Part shown: piece after piece, positions 1 through 10,890 of the stretch
How positions within the stretch are numbered: the stretch's first letter is position 1
Layout of the letters: the number at the start of each line of letters is the position of its first letter
NCBI RefSeq assembly: GCF_026914185.1
Contig: NC_070565.1
Location: forward strand, 868,001 to 932,000
Source: Puccinia triticina
Lineage: Eukaryota; Basidiomycota; Pucciniomycetes; Pucciniales; Pucciniaceae
Direction: 5' to 3'
Length of the DNA stretch: 64,000 nucleotides
Made by a program: the position numbers and the translations under genes
The notes under the pieces: model-generated
What the model was told of the DNA's origin: nothing
Databases searched by the model: none
Seen by the model: the letters and a program-made list of their open reading frames with translations, nothing else

Positions 1-948
1 GCCCCCACAACTTCACCAGCAGGGAAGATGCTTACCCCGTCCTTCCCACGTAAACCACTGACCGACTTGGCCATAGATTTCGTCGGACCACTTCGACAGG
101 CGACACACTACAACATGATTTTGACAATCACGTGCCGCCTGTCAGGTTTTATCCAAATTATCCCAGTACTACAATCGGACTCGGCGGAAAAAACAGCGAC
201 GCGGTTCTTCAACGGGTGGATTGCCAAGTTTGGCCCACCTGCCTCTATCATCAGCGACAGAGACAAAACTTGGACCTCTCAATTCTGGAAAGCGCTGATG
301 AATCGACTGAACATTGATTTCCACATGACCACGGCTTTCCATCCCCAGGCGGATGGACAATCAGAGCGCTCCAACAAAACAGTTGGACAAATCCTTCGCA
401 CTTTCACCTCAAAGCGTCAAAGCCGATGGCTAGAATCTCTACCAGCAGTTGAATTTGCTATCAATTCGGCGATCAATGTGGCAACCGGGATTAGCCCATT
501 TGAACTCCTCTTTGGCCGCAAACCATCACTTTTCACAGCCCATCCCCGGATCAATCCTGAAGAAGAAGCAATACCGGCACTGGACAAGTGGATCAAGTCC
601 AGAGAGGGGGCCTGGGCCGAAGCGCGGGACACTCTCATCGCGAGCCGCGTCCGACAAGCGACCCAACACAACAAACATCGATCAGCGGCACCAACTCTTG
701 CGGTAGGCGACCCAGTTTTCCTTAATTCGGCAGATTGGCGGGGGAAACATCAGGCTGGCGTGGACAAGCTCAAGGAGCGTTTCGAGGGTCCGTACAACAT
801 TATCAAGGTCTTCAACAATGGGGTCAATGTAGCCCTTTCTTTGCCGGAAAACGACAAACGACACCCCGTCTTTCACATCTCAAAACTCAAAAAATTCCGG
901 CGACCGGAGGACGCAATTCAGGAAGAGTCCGACATTCCGGCCGGATGA
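1..948 (+). CDS. Ty3/gypsy polyprotein C-terminus (integrase), 5' truncated by window edge
   Basis: The frame is open from base 1 to the TGA at 946-948, so this is the end of a longer polyprotein. It encodes the DDE integrase that inserts retrotransposon cDNA into host DNA. The catalytic triad is visible: D in DFVGPL near residue 28 of this fragment, D in SDRDKTW near residue 87, and E in GQSERSN near residue 123. After the catalytic core there is a small C-terminal barrel segment with FEGPYNI and HPVFHISKLKKF, typical of Ty3 integrases. No chromodomain follows. The frame stops just before a Helitron helicase fragment begins in another frame, so the junction is probably an insertion or deletion breakpoint. 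Protease, RT and RNase H would lie to the left, outside the window. Confidence 0.93.
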   Translation, partial: APTTSPAGKMLTPSFPRKPLTDLAIDFVGPLRQATHYNMILTITCRLSGFIQIIPVLQSDSAEKTATRFFNGWIAKFGPPASIISDRDKTWTSQFWKALMNRLNIDFHMTTAFHPQADGQSERSNKTVGQILRTFTSKRQSRWLESLPAVEFAINSAINVATGISPFELLFGRKPSLFTAHPRINPEEEAIPALDKWIKSREGAWAEARDTLIASRVRQATQHNKHRSAAPTLAVGDPVFLNSADWRGKHQAGVDKLKERFEGPYNIIKVFNNGVNVALSLPENDKRHPVFHISKLKKFRRPEDAIQEESDIPAG

Positions 949-954
949 CCGCCC

Positions 955-1931
955 TTCCGTTACCAGTTGTGAAGTTTGACGAGTTTCCGCCATCTTATGA
1001 CGCAACAATTAAGTCGTCTCCCCTTTGGGAGTTAATCACAGTCTTCAGGCTCACAAAAAACATGAGGCTTTCATTGGGTGAAAACGGCACCGAAGAACCA
1101 TCAGTCAATATCAACTTTGCATCGGCCCTTCTATGACTAGGAGAAGGACAAGATCAAGAGGAAGACTATCACATTGCTCGAGTTCCAGAGGTCGCAATTG
1201 AATCAATAACCAAAGAATCTGAAGGCAACAGGATCCTGATTGATTTCGTTTATCAGGATATTGCGTCGGAATGCTGCAAAGATAATGCGAGTGCTGTATC
1301 ATACCTTGCGGAGCAATGCATACTTGCGCCCCTCAACATCAATGTTCGTAAGCTCAATCGTGAAGTATCAACCCGATTGCCTGGCGAATTTGTTTGGGCA
1401 ACATCAATTGACTCGCCTGATCCCGACGGCCTCGATAGCTTGCCAGAGGAAGTCCTAAACAAGATCAGCGTCCCAAGTTTCCCGGAACATAACCTGGACC
1501 TGAAGGTTGGCATGCCTGTCCGTGTGATGAGAAATTTAGACATATCGGCGGGTATTTGCAATGGGAGTCGTCTGATACTCACGAGGATCGGGACTGGTTC
1601 TATTGAAGGCATTCTGATGTCAGGGCCATTCAAAGGAAGAAGAGTAATGCTGCCAAAGATAAAGTTGCACCACGAGGGGAGCAAAAAATCGGGGCTGAGC
1701 TTCTACCGGCATCAATTTCCGGTGACCCCAGCTTATGCAATGTCAATCAATAAGTCTCAAGGTCAGACTTTAAAGAGGGTGGGTGTAATGCTGAAAAACT
1801 TGTGTTTTGCTCACGGACAACTCTACGTTGCCTTGTCAAGAGTGACACAAAGGGAAAATTTGTTAGTTTGCAAGTTAGACCAAAAGGAGGGTCTGGTGAA
1901 TGTTGTGCACAAATCTATCTTCAGTAAGTGA
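955..1931 (+). pseudogene. Helitron PIF1-like helicase, C-terminal fragment with in-frame TGA
   Basis: One frame runs through this interval and is broken only by TGA at 1134-1136. The first part has LPVVKFDEFPPSYDATIK and SSPLWELITVFRLTKNMRL. After the stop come LGEGQ, GMPVRVMRNLD, the motif V-like AYAMSINKSQGQT and the motif VI-like HGQLYVALSRVT. These belong to the PIF1-family helicase at the end of Helitron Rep/Hel proteins. The Rep (HUH) domain and helicase motifs I and II are missing. The codon broken by TGA lies in the segment ASALL-stop-LGEGQ, where CGA (Arg) would fit. No convincing Helitron terminus was found directly downstream. A cellular PIF1 helicase is less likely because of the transposon setting. 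Confidence 0.88.
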
Positions 1932-2859
1932 GCTTTGCGTCAAAGTTTGTTTCATTTAAACTGACATGTATTCAAAATCAGGTGGCTTTCAGCGGGATTG
2001 ATGCATAGAAAGGTCGAGGTATTTTATGCCTAAATCAAACAATTGGTTATAGCAAAATTGGCTCAGCATCTCGCGTTCGGGACGCTGAAGACTGGGGCGA
2101 GCCGCACATGGGAGTCGAATGGTGTATTATCCTTAACTAATGTATGCATGCTGGGTAATGACAGTTAGTGGTTCAGCTTGGAGTTCAAGGCAAAGGGCCG
2201 GTTGTTTGCGGGATTATTATTAATTTTGGTGAAGAGGAAAAGAAGGAGGAAGAATAACTGTGTCTGCAAGGTACAATTTTGGAAGATGAAAAGAAGGGAA
2301 ATGACATGAGGTGAAGTAAAGAGTTTTCCAGTTGGGTGAATTTGGCTCTGATGTGGGACTTTCATCGCTGAGTTTCGGAATATGAATGGGTTTTCCAAGT
2401 CCTTTGAGTGTCGGCTTGATGTTTGGGTAATGGGTGAGTTACAAGAATGGGACGGCATGAGCTAATTGTCGAGGTTGATAATCCTTTTCTTGTGTCCGTT
2501 CATAAAGGCCGGTGAACGGCCAATAAATCCGGAGTGGACCTGTGTGAGATGTCAGGTTGGTATAAATGCACTTGTAGGTCAGAAGACGTACATCAATAGT
2601 GGCCATCGCCTTTGCTGCAGAAAAGGAGTAGAGGACCCCTTGCATTTGTATCTTGATCCCAGCGCGGAACTCAACATCAGCCCCAAGCGAAACAAGGTTC
2701 GCGTCGATCCTATATTTCGCGAGGAATTGCCCGGATTGATGGGCCTAGGAGAATATGTCAGGAGTTGTGCGTAGCAGAGTCATTAGAAACACTCACAGTT
2801 GGTTGATGGCTAACAATGAGTTCGATGAGGTGATTGCCCGATTCATCCGCTTGCGAGCT
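1932..2859. other. No recognisable gene
   Basis: Sequence between the helicase stop and the next coding-like stretch. An imperfect hairpin lies near 2068-2091 and a CTAA followed by T occurs near 2136-2139. Either could be a remnant of this Helitron's own 3' end, but neither matches the clear terminus family found elsewhere in the window. Small open frames here show no familiar motif. Confidence 0.4.
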
Positions 2860-3313
2860 TCAAATCAAGTGGATTGTGCTGGTGCCAATTACCTTGACTG
2901 GTGTGGGACTAGCTGATGCGCGCGTGTAGCGCTTCCAACAATGACCTTTGGGAGCGTATAAAAAGTTTTGCGTCCCACTTCTGGCAACAGCGACTTGTCC
3001 TTTGAGCTCATAATACTCCCCCTTGCTGAGTCTGGGGCAGGCGAGTCGGCTTGGACAAAGGGCAATCGAAAACTTGGGCACGGTCTGGCTTGCAGCGCCG
3101 GAGAGATCGGCCGAGGAGCGGGTGACCTGGATTTCGTAGTCGGACCCAGCGGATTTGAGAGCCTGAATTTTGAGTGCCAGCGCTATCGGGCGTCGCCTCA
3201 GGGGTGATGGGGAAAGTGTTTACCGTTACTTTGGCCTTGAATTTGCCGTTGAAAAGGAGGGTCATTGGTTCGGCGGGATTGTTGAGCCAATCGACAGGGA
3301 AAATGGTACCCAT
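2860..3313 (-). pseudogene. Unrecognised coding-like fragment, frameshifted
   Basis: Reading from 3313 downward on the minus strand, one frame gives a protein-like stretch with DWLNNPAEPMTLLFNGKFK. Near 3190 the plausible frame switches to one containing SAGSDYEIQVTRSSADLSG and KGEYYELKGQVAVARSG. Amino acid composition suggests a once continuous protein broken by a frameshift. I do not recognise the family. It lies upstream of the Helitron 3' end at 3797, so it may be a captured gene piece. Proline-rich frames further right (3313-3830) look like low-complexity shadows. Confidence 0.3.
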
Positions 3314-3770
3314 TGGGAAAATTCGGGTGTTTGGGTAAGGGCGAGTGATTGCGTGCAGTCGAGTCGTTGGTCCTTTGTCTCCATCGGCTTGTTATATGAT
3401 AGTTGCTGTACGGGCTGGGTGATCCAGGAGTGCGTTGTGTTGGAAGGCTGAGGCGTGGTCCCTTTTTGGATTTGTTCCGGGTGTCCATTTGCTGGAATTG
3501 AGGGACGGACCCTTGCCCCGCCAAGCCACGGGTCCGTTGGGAAGCAGGCGCTGCGGTGGGGGGTATGTCGCTTGGTGTGGGCGTGGTTACGGCGAGCAAT
3601 GGAGGATTCCTGGGGGTTTGGGGTTCTGGGTTGCTGGTGGAGTGAGATGTCAGGTAGGGTCGAGGGGATTGCGGGGGGATGCGCCGACGGGATTTGGGGG
3701 ATGCGGTCTTGTGCGGGGAGGCGGCGGGGTTGTGGTGGGGTGGGGGAGGTGGTTTGGGGCAGCGACGAGC

Positions 3771-3797
3771 GGCGGCGCAGCCGCCTTGAGAGTCTAG
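3771..3797 (+). mobile_element. Helitron-type 3' terminus no. 1
   Basis: A 6-bp stem GGCGGC / GCCGCC with loop GCA (3771-3785) is followed by 8 nt and then CTAG (3794-3797), with T as the next base. This is the canonical Helitron 3' architecture (hairpin, short spacer, CTRR, insertion before T). The element body lies to the left. The histidine kinase fragment starts within about 100 bp on the other side, so it is flanking DNA rather than cargo. Confidence 0.75.
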
Positions 3798-3889
3798 TGT
3801 AACATAAATTGCCCGTCCCTGGTACACACAAGAATGGGGGGGAAGGTTGAGGCGTGGACGCGATTAAGCAGAAGCGGAGTGGGCGAGGG

Positions 3890-4313
3890 AGCGACTTGCG
3901 CGGCCCGCTTCGGTTTCGGTTTTGGAAGGAGCTGGTCAAGCGGGGCAAATATGGAGCTTCAAAGGAATTTCGACCGCTACTTTCGCCAGTTATCGCGTCC
4001 ACGATCTCATCGATCCCGCTGCTTGATGTACCCATCGAGCCAGAGCCGTGGCCACCCATGTTGTGCACAACTCGTCCAACAATGGCAAGCCCGAGACCGA
4101 TCGACTCACACATCACTTCATCATGTGATTCGCCAGAGCCGACTTGTTCAAACGCACGGAAGATGTTCTCAAGTTGAGCTTCGGGGATGCCCTGGCCGGC
4201 ATCAGTAACAGCCACCAAAATTCTGTTTGCAGAAGCAAGATTCATTGGTCAGCCTCAAAAGTATCAAGCTAATCAGCTGAGAAAGCGCTTACCTGACAAT
4301 GTCTTTGAGCGAC
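3890..4313 (-). pseudogene. Histidine kinase ATPase-domain fragment
   Basis: On the minus strand the frame reads RILVAVTDAGQGIP, then IFRAFEQVGSG, then GLGLAIVGRVVHNMGG. These are the G1 (DxGxGIP-like), F and G2 boxes of the HATPase_c domain of histidine kinases, which bind ATP for autophosphorylation in two-component signalling. A GT-AG intron is placed at 4223-4292, joining a 21-bp upstream exon (4293-4313, encoding SLKDIV) in frame. The frame just upstream of this exon is closed. The N-box, phospho-accepting His region and receiver domain are absent, and the sequence after the G2 box loses similarity. I judge it a truncated hybrid-kinase gene piece next to a Helitron end. Confidence 0.8.
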
Positions 4314-4744
4314 CTGCGGATTCAGGGATGGAGATGGTGAATGCAAGCAAGGAGAGCTGGGGCAACTGGTTGATCTGATACTGATGGTGGCCGGATGAGT
4401 GCTCGCTCGGGTTTGTAGCTGAAAGCATGGCTGTGGCGCTGCAGGTTGGGACGGCGTGAGTGCATCCGAGATTTTCTGCAAAGGTTGGAGAAGGTTAGTG
4501 AAGCGGAAAAATGGAGAAGCATTGACAGGGAAAAGGAACAGCAGATGTGACGTACAAGTCTGAGTCAGGTTGCGCCACGGTGGTTTGTTAGTGCACAGCA
4601 ATGATAGGGTGGTGTGGCGGTGGGTTGCAGATAGCAACGGTGGATATGTACAATGTCGTGGCAAGGGTAACGGTGAGTTTGATTCAGGGCAAGTTGAGAG
4701 AACGGTGGGGGCGAGTCTAGCAACACAGCACAGGACAAACTGCT

Positions 4745-5175
4745 TAAAAGAGAGGGAGCGTTCCAGATTATCAATTCCCCAGGGCGATTGGAGACACTGC
4801 ACTTCCAGCTATCCATTGCCCTCAACCCCTCCGCTGTTGCACATGCGCAGTCTGAGAGGCAAAGAGTGGGCCCCCCACGGGTCCGTAGCCTTAGCTGCTG
4901 GCCGGGGGCCTTCATGTTCATTTCTTTTGACCCGCGCGCTAGACGCGGGCTGAGGGGTGAGCCTGGGTACACAGCTCTGCTGCTGTTGGGGGGCTAGGTT
5001 GAGATTTTATTTTTTGAATCATTATTGTATGGAGATTAGTGCGGTCATTTTTTGGAAGTTTTACATAAGGGGAAACCCTTGATTTTTTTTTCTCTCTTTT
5101 GTTATTTTATAGGGGGAACCCCTGATCTTGTTTTTTACAACTCAGATAAAACTGCGTCTTTAATAAACTTGGATA
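4745..5175 (+). repeat. Dispersed repeat R1, copy a
   Basis: First of seven copies of a repeat named R1 here. Shared landmarks are a CCCCAGG start region, CCGCTGTTGCACATGCGCAG, a small hairpin with loop CTAGA (4931-4949), two segments like GGGGAAACCCTTGA, and the 3' end TTTAATAAACTTGGATA containing AATAAA. Other copies are at 21215-21625, 21700-22060, 28775-29060, 32362-32470, 40670-41090 and 45591-45975. It encodes no obvious protein. The AATAAA-bearing 3' end suggests an RNA-derived element such as a SINE, or a retroelement 3' part. The class is uncertain. Confidence 0.7.
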
Positions 5176-5383
5176 TATTAACAACCATTTTCAGTGACGT
5201 AACTGAGGTGTTGTGTACAGTTCAAAAGATAGCTTTATTTGTTGCGTGGCGCACCCAAGCCCGCGTGTTCTGTTGCCTAGAGCTCAAGCCCGCGCCCATA
5301 GTGTACATATATGCATAATGCATAAACTAGCCCGCAAGCAAAGCGCTCAGGCTACCAATAAGTAAGAATGGGCCAGAATACGC

Positions 5384-6498
5384 CCCAATAACAATATTAC
5401 ATGTGTTATAGGGCTTGTACACATGTAATTAATCACCAAACAAGATGTAATTGCCACGTCATTCAATATAAAACATTCTAGATTGAAAAAGAGCTCTTGT
5501 AGCGTGCACAGGAGACACTAGAAAGTGCCCCAGCTTCTCCCAAGCCTCACTACGTGTAAATTACAACTGTAATAAATATGTAGAAGGGGTCAAATGAACT
5601 GGAGCACTCAATAAGCGCCTCCAGAACACGTATGAAGCACTGCTTGCACGTGTACAAGTGCACAGAAGACAGTTCTAGTACCTTCTGTGGCACATTTCCA
5701 CGGAAATGAGCGTCACAGAACCCCCAAACCAGCCCCCATGACGTGTAAGGCTTGTGTAAAAACACGCAGAACCTCTGTAAAAGGCTCTTGGCAACCCTTG
5801 TATTCAAGCCCCAAGGTTCCACGACCCACAGCGCCTTCTAGCGCAAGCAAAATGCCCCAGAATGCGCCCACAAGTGTCCTCTTGTCCCCTGGGCGCCCCT
5901 GGACCCCTGCCTAGGCTATAAAAAGGGCCCTTTCTCCTCCCAAAAGGAGATTCCCCAGCTTTACATTACCTACTAGAATTTTACCCGCCTTCAACAGCCT
6001 CATTAGCCTGTGATTTGCCAGGTAAAATACCGACTTTCGTGATTTTTAGCCCCAATTTCCGCCCTGAAGCTGTCCAGTAACCACCCTGCCCTCAAGATTA
6101 CCTCTTCTGAGCGCCTCCAACTGCCCAACTTCACGCCTGAAGAACCTCAAGTGCCCCTAGGGTCTTATACTAGTAAGTTTAAGCCCCTTCTCTTGAGATT
6201 CCCCGCTATTTCTTTCTGGGATTTGAAACACCCCTGTTTACAGGCCCCAGTTCTTCATTCTAGAGGGATTAAACACCCCTGATTTATCAGGCCCCTCTTA
6301 AAATTAATTATATTCATTTTACTACGTCAAATTGGCCCAAATTGGCCCAAATTGCCTTATTCTTACGCCATAATTCCCAACAATTACGTTGGAATTAACC
6401 CTTATAACTTTGTCTTAGAGTTTTATAACTCTAATCTTTTGCTTTGCACCACGTGTAGCTAGAAGGATAATATCCTTGGCATCACGTAGGCTGACACA
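5384..6498 (+). mobile_element. LTR-like leader with TATA box and hairpin modules (boundaries uncertain)
   Basis: A TATA-like GCTATAAAAAGG sits at about 5914-5925 and is followed by a CT-rich leader. Within it, segments such as ACACCCCTGTTTACAGGCCCC (near 6229-6249) and ACACCCCTGATTTATCAGG (near 6269-6287) form short hairpins. The end region TAGCTAGAAGGATAATATCC and GGCTGACACA (to 6498) resembles the 3' end of the element at 31-32.35 kb. I infer two diverged LTRs of one family. No matching target duplication was found. Confidence 0.45.
5914..5925 (+). promoter_or_regulatory. TATA box of LTR-like element
   Basis: GCTATAAAAAGG precedes a leader that begins in a pyrimidine-rich stretch and lacks an obvious coding start for several hundred bases, as expected for an LTR U3/R boundary. 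Confidence 0.4.
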
Positions 6499-6599
6499 TT
6501 GGGTCCACACTGCCTTGCAGTAAGAAGTACCCCCGGCATGTATGAGTGAGAATGTATCTAAATTTCAAAAATATAAATGTATTTTTCAGAATCAGAAGA

Positions 6600-7110
6600 C
6601 CCTTTTTTTATGTTTTGATGAGTTTGGGTTGTGCTACATGCACACCAAATTTTTACTACAGGCACACCAAAAATGGCATGCACAGGCGTGGACGCTATTC
6701 TTTTTGGCGTACAGGGATATATAAGCCAAGGAAACCAGCTTTCCCAGTCCCATACGCCAATCCTGCAGGTGTACGCCAATTTACCATGAAACCTTGGCGT
6801 ATAGCCGCTGGGCACACCAATATTTTTGGTGTGCCCAGGACTTGGACACCAATTCTGGCGCGCTGGTATAAATCCAGCTCGCCGAGAGCTCTCAGCAATC
6901 TGGAGAGGTACAATTTCCTCGCCTGGAGAGTTCTTGGCGAGGTGGAGAGGTATATATTCCTTGCTGGCAAGGAATACATAACTCTTGGCGAGCTAGAACT
7001 TGAGAAACTTGATGAATTTTGGACTCGGAGCCGGAGGGAGGAGTGAAAAACAAGCATGAGGGGGAAAGCTCGAGGCAGAGAACAAAAAAAGGGAGCCCTC
7101 AAAGAGGGCT
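6600..7110 (+). repeat. Hairpin-rich segment with a fortuitous 166-codon frame
   Basis: A frame stays open from 6546 to 7046 but has no recognisable motif. Its translation follows repeated palindromes rather than a protein family. Clear dyads include GGGCACACCAA with its complement around 6809-6835, and GGAGAGGTA units interleaved with CTTGGCGAG units at 6900-6990. I treat the frame as non-coding. Confidence 0.5.
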
Positions 7111-7559
7111 AAGCTGCTAGCTTGTGAGAGGGAAAAATGCTCTCACTACAACAGAATCGAGGGTCTCAGGGAAAAGGCGCAGGAACTGATGGTCTTCCAT
7201 TGCCAGGATGTGCACACTATATACATATTACAACTAGGGGCCAGGTTGTGGGCAGAAGGTGGAACCACATGAAGGGAGAGAAGGGAGTGACATATGGGCG
7301 AAAGGGAGAGAAACGGGAGAGAGAGATGTTGAGTTTTAACACAACTCACCTGTAAGCTCTCTCAAAGAAGCTCCACTAATCTTTGCTCACGGGGCGAGGA
7401 GGCGCGGTACAAGGCGTAGCCTTGGAGGGAAACAGCTTCTGGAACCTGAATATGTATTGCAAGACTAGTCCAGGGGAAGTTTTAGTACTTCACTCTATAT
7501 ACAATTGAGGAGGAAAAAGGGGGAAAGGGGAAGAGAGAGAGAAAGGGATCCGGGGTGCT

Positions 7560-7930
7560 TACCTGGTCCAGGGGAAGTGTTAGTACTTCTCTGCTGGACT
7601 AGGAGGGTGCTGGCTGGCGAGGTCTAAGAACTCGGTCGGAGGTTGACGGGTGACACTCCCGTGACTTGTCTGGTGAGGTCGCAGGAAGCGGCCTCACATC
7701 ACCGTGGGTGGTTTTGCTGGCAGACTGGTCAAAGAGCTTGCCAAGAGCCAGAGGTTCAAATTCCTCCTGTAAATCCAGCTTGCCAAGAGGAGTACATATC
7801 TCTCTGCAAGATGTAATTTGACCAGCTCACAGAGAGGTGGACATACCTCTCTGTGAGGTGAAATTTGACCACCTTTACAAGAAGTCTCTGTGAGCTGGAA
7901 TTTGACCAGCTTTCCAGGAAAAAAACCCTT
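7560..7930. repeat. Second cluster of short palindromes
   Basis: Repeated dyads such as CACAGAGAGGTGG with ACCTCTCTGTG (about 7829-7857) and TTGCCAAGAGG with CTCTCTGCAAG (about 7779-7810) are separated by phrases like AATTTGACCAGCT. The phrases recur three to four times. This is a short array of imperfect hairpin units with no coding capacity. Confidence 0.55.
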
Positions 7931-8990
7931 GATGGTGAGCTGGTTAAAGATCTAGATTGTGCCCATTGTTTCTTAGTGGTTTCAACCGTGTTCTAGTTGA
8001 GTTCCAGTTGAATTCTGCATGACTTCTGGATGATACATGGATGAATCCAGGATCAGTTTCAGATCAGTTGTGGATGAGTTCCAGAATTTTTCATTATTTC
8101 TTCCACTACTTTCACCAAAGGCATCCAGGACAGTTACAGAAAGAGGGTATGGTATGACACTCTCTTGAGAGTGCGTCAAAATCTCCCCTGGTGTAACTAA
8201 CAAACACTGAACCAACTCTGTAAAAGGCTCCACATTCAGCCAGAAACCAAAGGTTCCCTGGTGGATTCACACATTAACAGGAATATGTTGACTTGTTGCT
8301 TTCTCAATGCTTTATGAGTAGCAAGTACTCGCCCAGGCTGGCGGTGTGGTTGAAACTCTTGTATAGGAAGAAAAAATTCAAAAATTTTAGCTTACACACA
8401 AGTTTCAAAGTTACATAGTCCAGTTACATATACATAGCAAGTCCACATAGTAGTATTTGCATACACATCCATATTTACAGTCATTACTTGTTGCATACAC
8501 CTAATTTATGCAGTGTTACAGTACCATTTTTTACACTATATTTAAATAACCAGAGATCAGGAGTTAATCATTGTAGGGATGAAATTACAAGTTGAAGGCA
8601 AGGCTTTGACCCCCAAAATCTGATAAGAAGGCTGTACAAGGCAAACATTCCATTGCAGTTGATAGAACATTTTGAAACATTCTATTTCTTCTTTGTTTCA
8701 TGTATTGTTGCACAGCCTCTGCTGTATTTTTGCACAGCCTCTGCTGTATCCATAGTTACTAGAATATTACATCCCTGTATTGTTGTTCTACCAGCACTTT
8801 TTGCAGGGGAATTGTGATCCTCCAGGGGGAAAAAATCCTTCACTCCTGTCTATAAAAGGAGGCTCTCCTCCACTGTTTTTCTGTGCCCCATGAAAAAGTA
8901 CCCAGACTACCTAGCCAAAAAAATATCTATCTAACAAAGATTGTAAACACAACAACACGTATTTACTAAGCAATATATATAATATATATA
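7931..8990. other. No gene; AT-rich intergenic or decayed transposon sequence
   Basis: Only short frames without motifs. A TATA-like TATAAAAGG near 8851 precedes a hairpin GGAGG..CCTCC and may mark another decayed promoter. Confidence 0.4.
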
Positions 8991-9350
8991 CCAGTTACAC
9001 CAACAAAGGGTAGTTACGTTACGTTGTGTTATCCGCGCAATTTTGGTAACGTAACTACCAACAGTGGGTAGTTATGTTACGTTATGTTATTCACGTAATT
9101 TGGGTAACATAACTAACCTCATTACCCGCAGCTGCCTGTTACGTTATTTGTAACAATGTCTTTGAAGGCCTCGCGCGTAACGTAACGGGCTCTTTTTTAA
9201 GGTTGTTACTGCGCGTTATCCACCAGATAACGCGTAACGGGCCCAAATTGGCCGTTATCAGGCCTTATCTGGCGCTCCGCAGGCGCCAGTAAAGTAACAA
9301 ACTTCAATATTTTTCTGTCATGTTGCAGCAGTACCGTAACGCACTTCCGT

Positions 9351-10287
9351 TGTAAGACTCAAAAGTGGTGATGAAACCCTTTTGCTGAATGGTGAAGGGT
9401 ATGGTGGAGTTGCAAGCTCTGCCCTTCTGTTATCAGTCAACAAGACCCACCAAGCTCAGCTTGGCAAGTTTTACTAAGTGATAGGTCTGGTCTGTTCCAG
9501 ATGAAATCTGTTTGACTGGCAACGTGTAAGTGTTTCAATTACTTTGTTATAAGGGTTGAATGGTTGTTATAAGGGTTGATTTATTGTTATAAGGGTTTTA
9601 GGATTTGAGTGTGGATGAGTGTTGGGTGACTTGTGAGTTCTGGGTGAGAAACTGGGGAGCAGACCACTGGGGGTGGAGAGAGCTCCTTTTATAGACAAAA
9701 GTGGAGCCCCAAAGGGGCTTGTGGGTTAGGGTTTCAGCTAATCTAGACAACAGGGTGAGGGATTTTAGCTGGTGGGAGTAGATACAAATGATGTCATAAC
9801 CCCTCAGGGGCGCATGGATGGTGTCAGAATATACAAAAGAACCTTCTAACGCATGCATGAGGTGACAGTAGACTGCATGAGCTGTAATACAGGGGGAATT
9901 AGTGTATACACAAAGTCTGAGGCTGCAGAAACAGTGTAAATGATGTCACACTATGTATATAAAGGAGTGTATGTAGTTAATATGTAATGAGTGTAGCCTG
10001 ACAGGGAGATGTATGTTTGTATCCTGTGATGTGTATATGGGTACTCCTGTGAAACTTGGGTTGAAGCAGGTGACAGCTGGGTTACTGAGGCTGGCCGTGT
10101 GATAGGTGTCCATGAGGTGTAACTTCCACACTAGAGGGGGTCAAGGGGTTCTTCCAGTGATGACTAGGGGTGAAATTGGCCGTAGAATCCATTTCTTGGG
10201 TCCATTTGATTGTATCTTGAGTCCTAGTATGAGTAATTATGTGGCATAGGAAAAACATTTTATTTTTCTACTTTTCCGTCTACCACA
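9351..10287 (-). mobile_element. Solo LTR, same family as 38524-39489
   Basis: Starts TGTAAGACTC and ends GTCTACCACA in plus orientation. The element reads TGTGGTAGAC...GTCTTACA on the minus strand. CCGT precedes and follows it, a possible 4-bp target duplication. It shares most of its length, with scattered indels, with the LTR at 38524-39489 (for example the phrases AAGACCCACCAAGCT and AATTGGCCGTAGAATCC). No internal region remains, so it is a solo LTR formed by recombination. A weak U3-type TATA on the minus strand may lie near 9685. Confidence 0.7.
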
Positions 10288-10769
10288 CCGTTACAAATAA
10301 CAGTAACAATAACAGCTGAAAGATTGTTACATTGCCGTTGTGTTACCATTATTGGCAACGTAACCACTCCTATTATCCGCCCCCCCCCCCCCCGTTACTT
10401 TCCTAGTAACGGGGTCATTTCAGGCCCTGCGCGTAAAGTAACAGGCCTCATTTTTGACGCCCGTTATTGTGTTATCCCCCGGATAACGCAATAACGGACC
10501 ATTTAAGGCTTTTTTAGCCCTGTTTTTTGCTCTTTCTCAGGGGCTCGCGCGCCCGGATGACGCAACAAGCATAAAAAAACGGCTTAATGTGGTGCAATAA
10601 CGTAACACTGCAAGAAAAACTCTAGAAACTGCTTGCAGTTGAGATGCGAGAGCTCAAGGCAAGCTGTGCCTCATGCATGAATCAAGCACTGGTTGATTCC
10701 ATGCACATTGCCTAATTTATGCAAGAGTGAGTCTAGGTACAAAAAACTGAGTACAGGAGTTGATACCTG

Positions 10770-10890
10770 TGCAAATTCCCCTTTCATACAAAAATTCCCC
10801 TTTCATATGCAGATACCCCTTTCATGTGCGCATATCCCTTTTGTATGCATTCACCCCTTTAATAATGTGCACATAGCCCTCATTATCTGA
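10770..10890. repeat. CCCTTTCATGTG minisatellite, block 1
   Basis: Imperfect units of about 20-24 bp around CCCCTTTCATGTGYRCATAT. Related blocks occur at 13100-13195 and 14195-14390. Blocks 1 and 2 flank the copia fragment, so the retroelement may have inserted into one array. Confidence 0.6.

Noticed and set aside
2068..2140. Helitron 3' end directly after the helicase fragment
   Set aside because: The hairpin is imperfect and the CTAA is about 45 nt away, unlike the strict 8-nt spacing of the other termini.
3435..3802. Gly/Trp/Arg-rich plus-strand frames
   Set aside because: Low-complexity GC-rich sequence, with no motif and no supporting splice structure.
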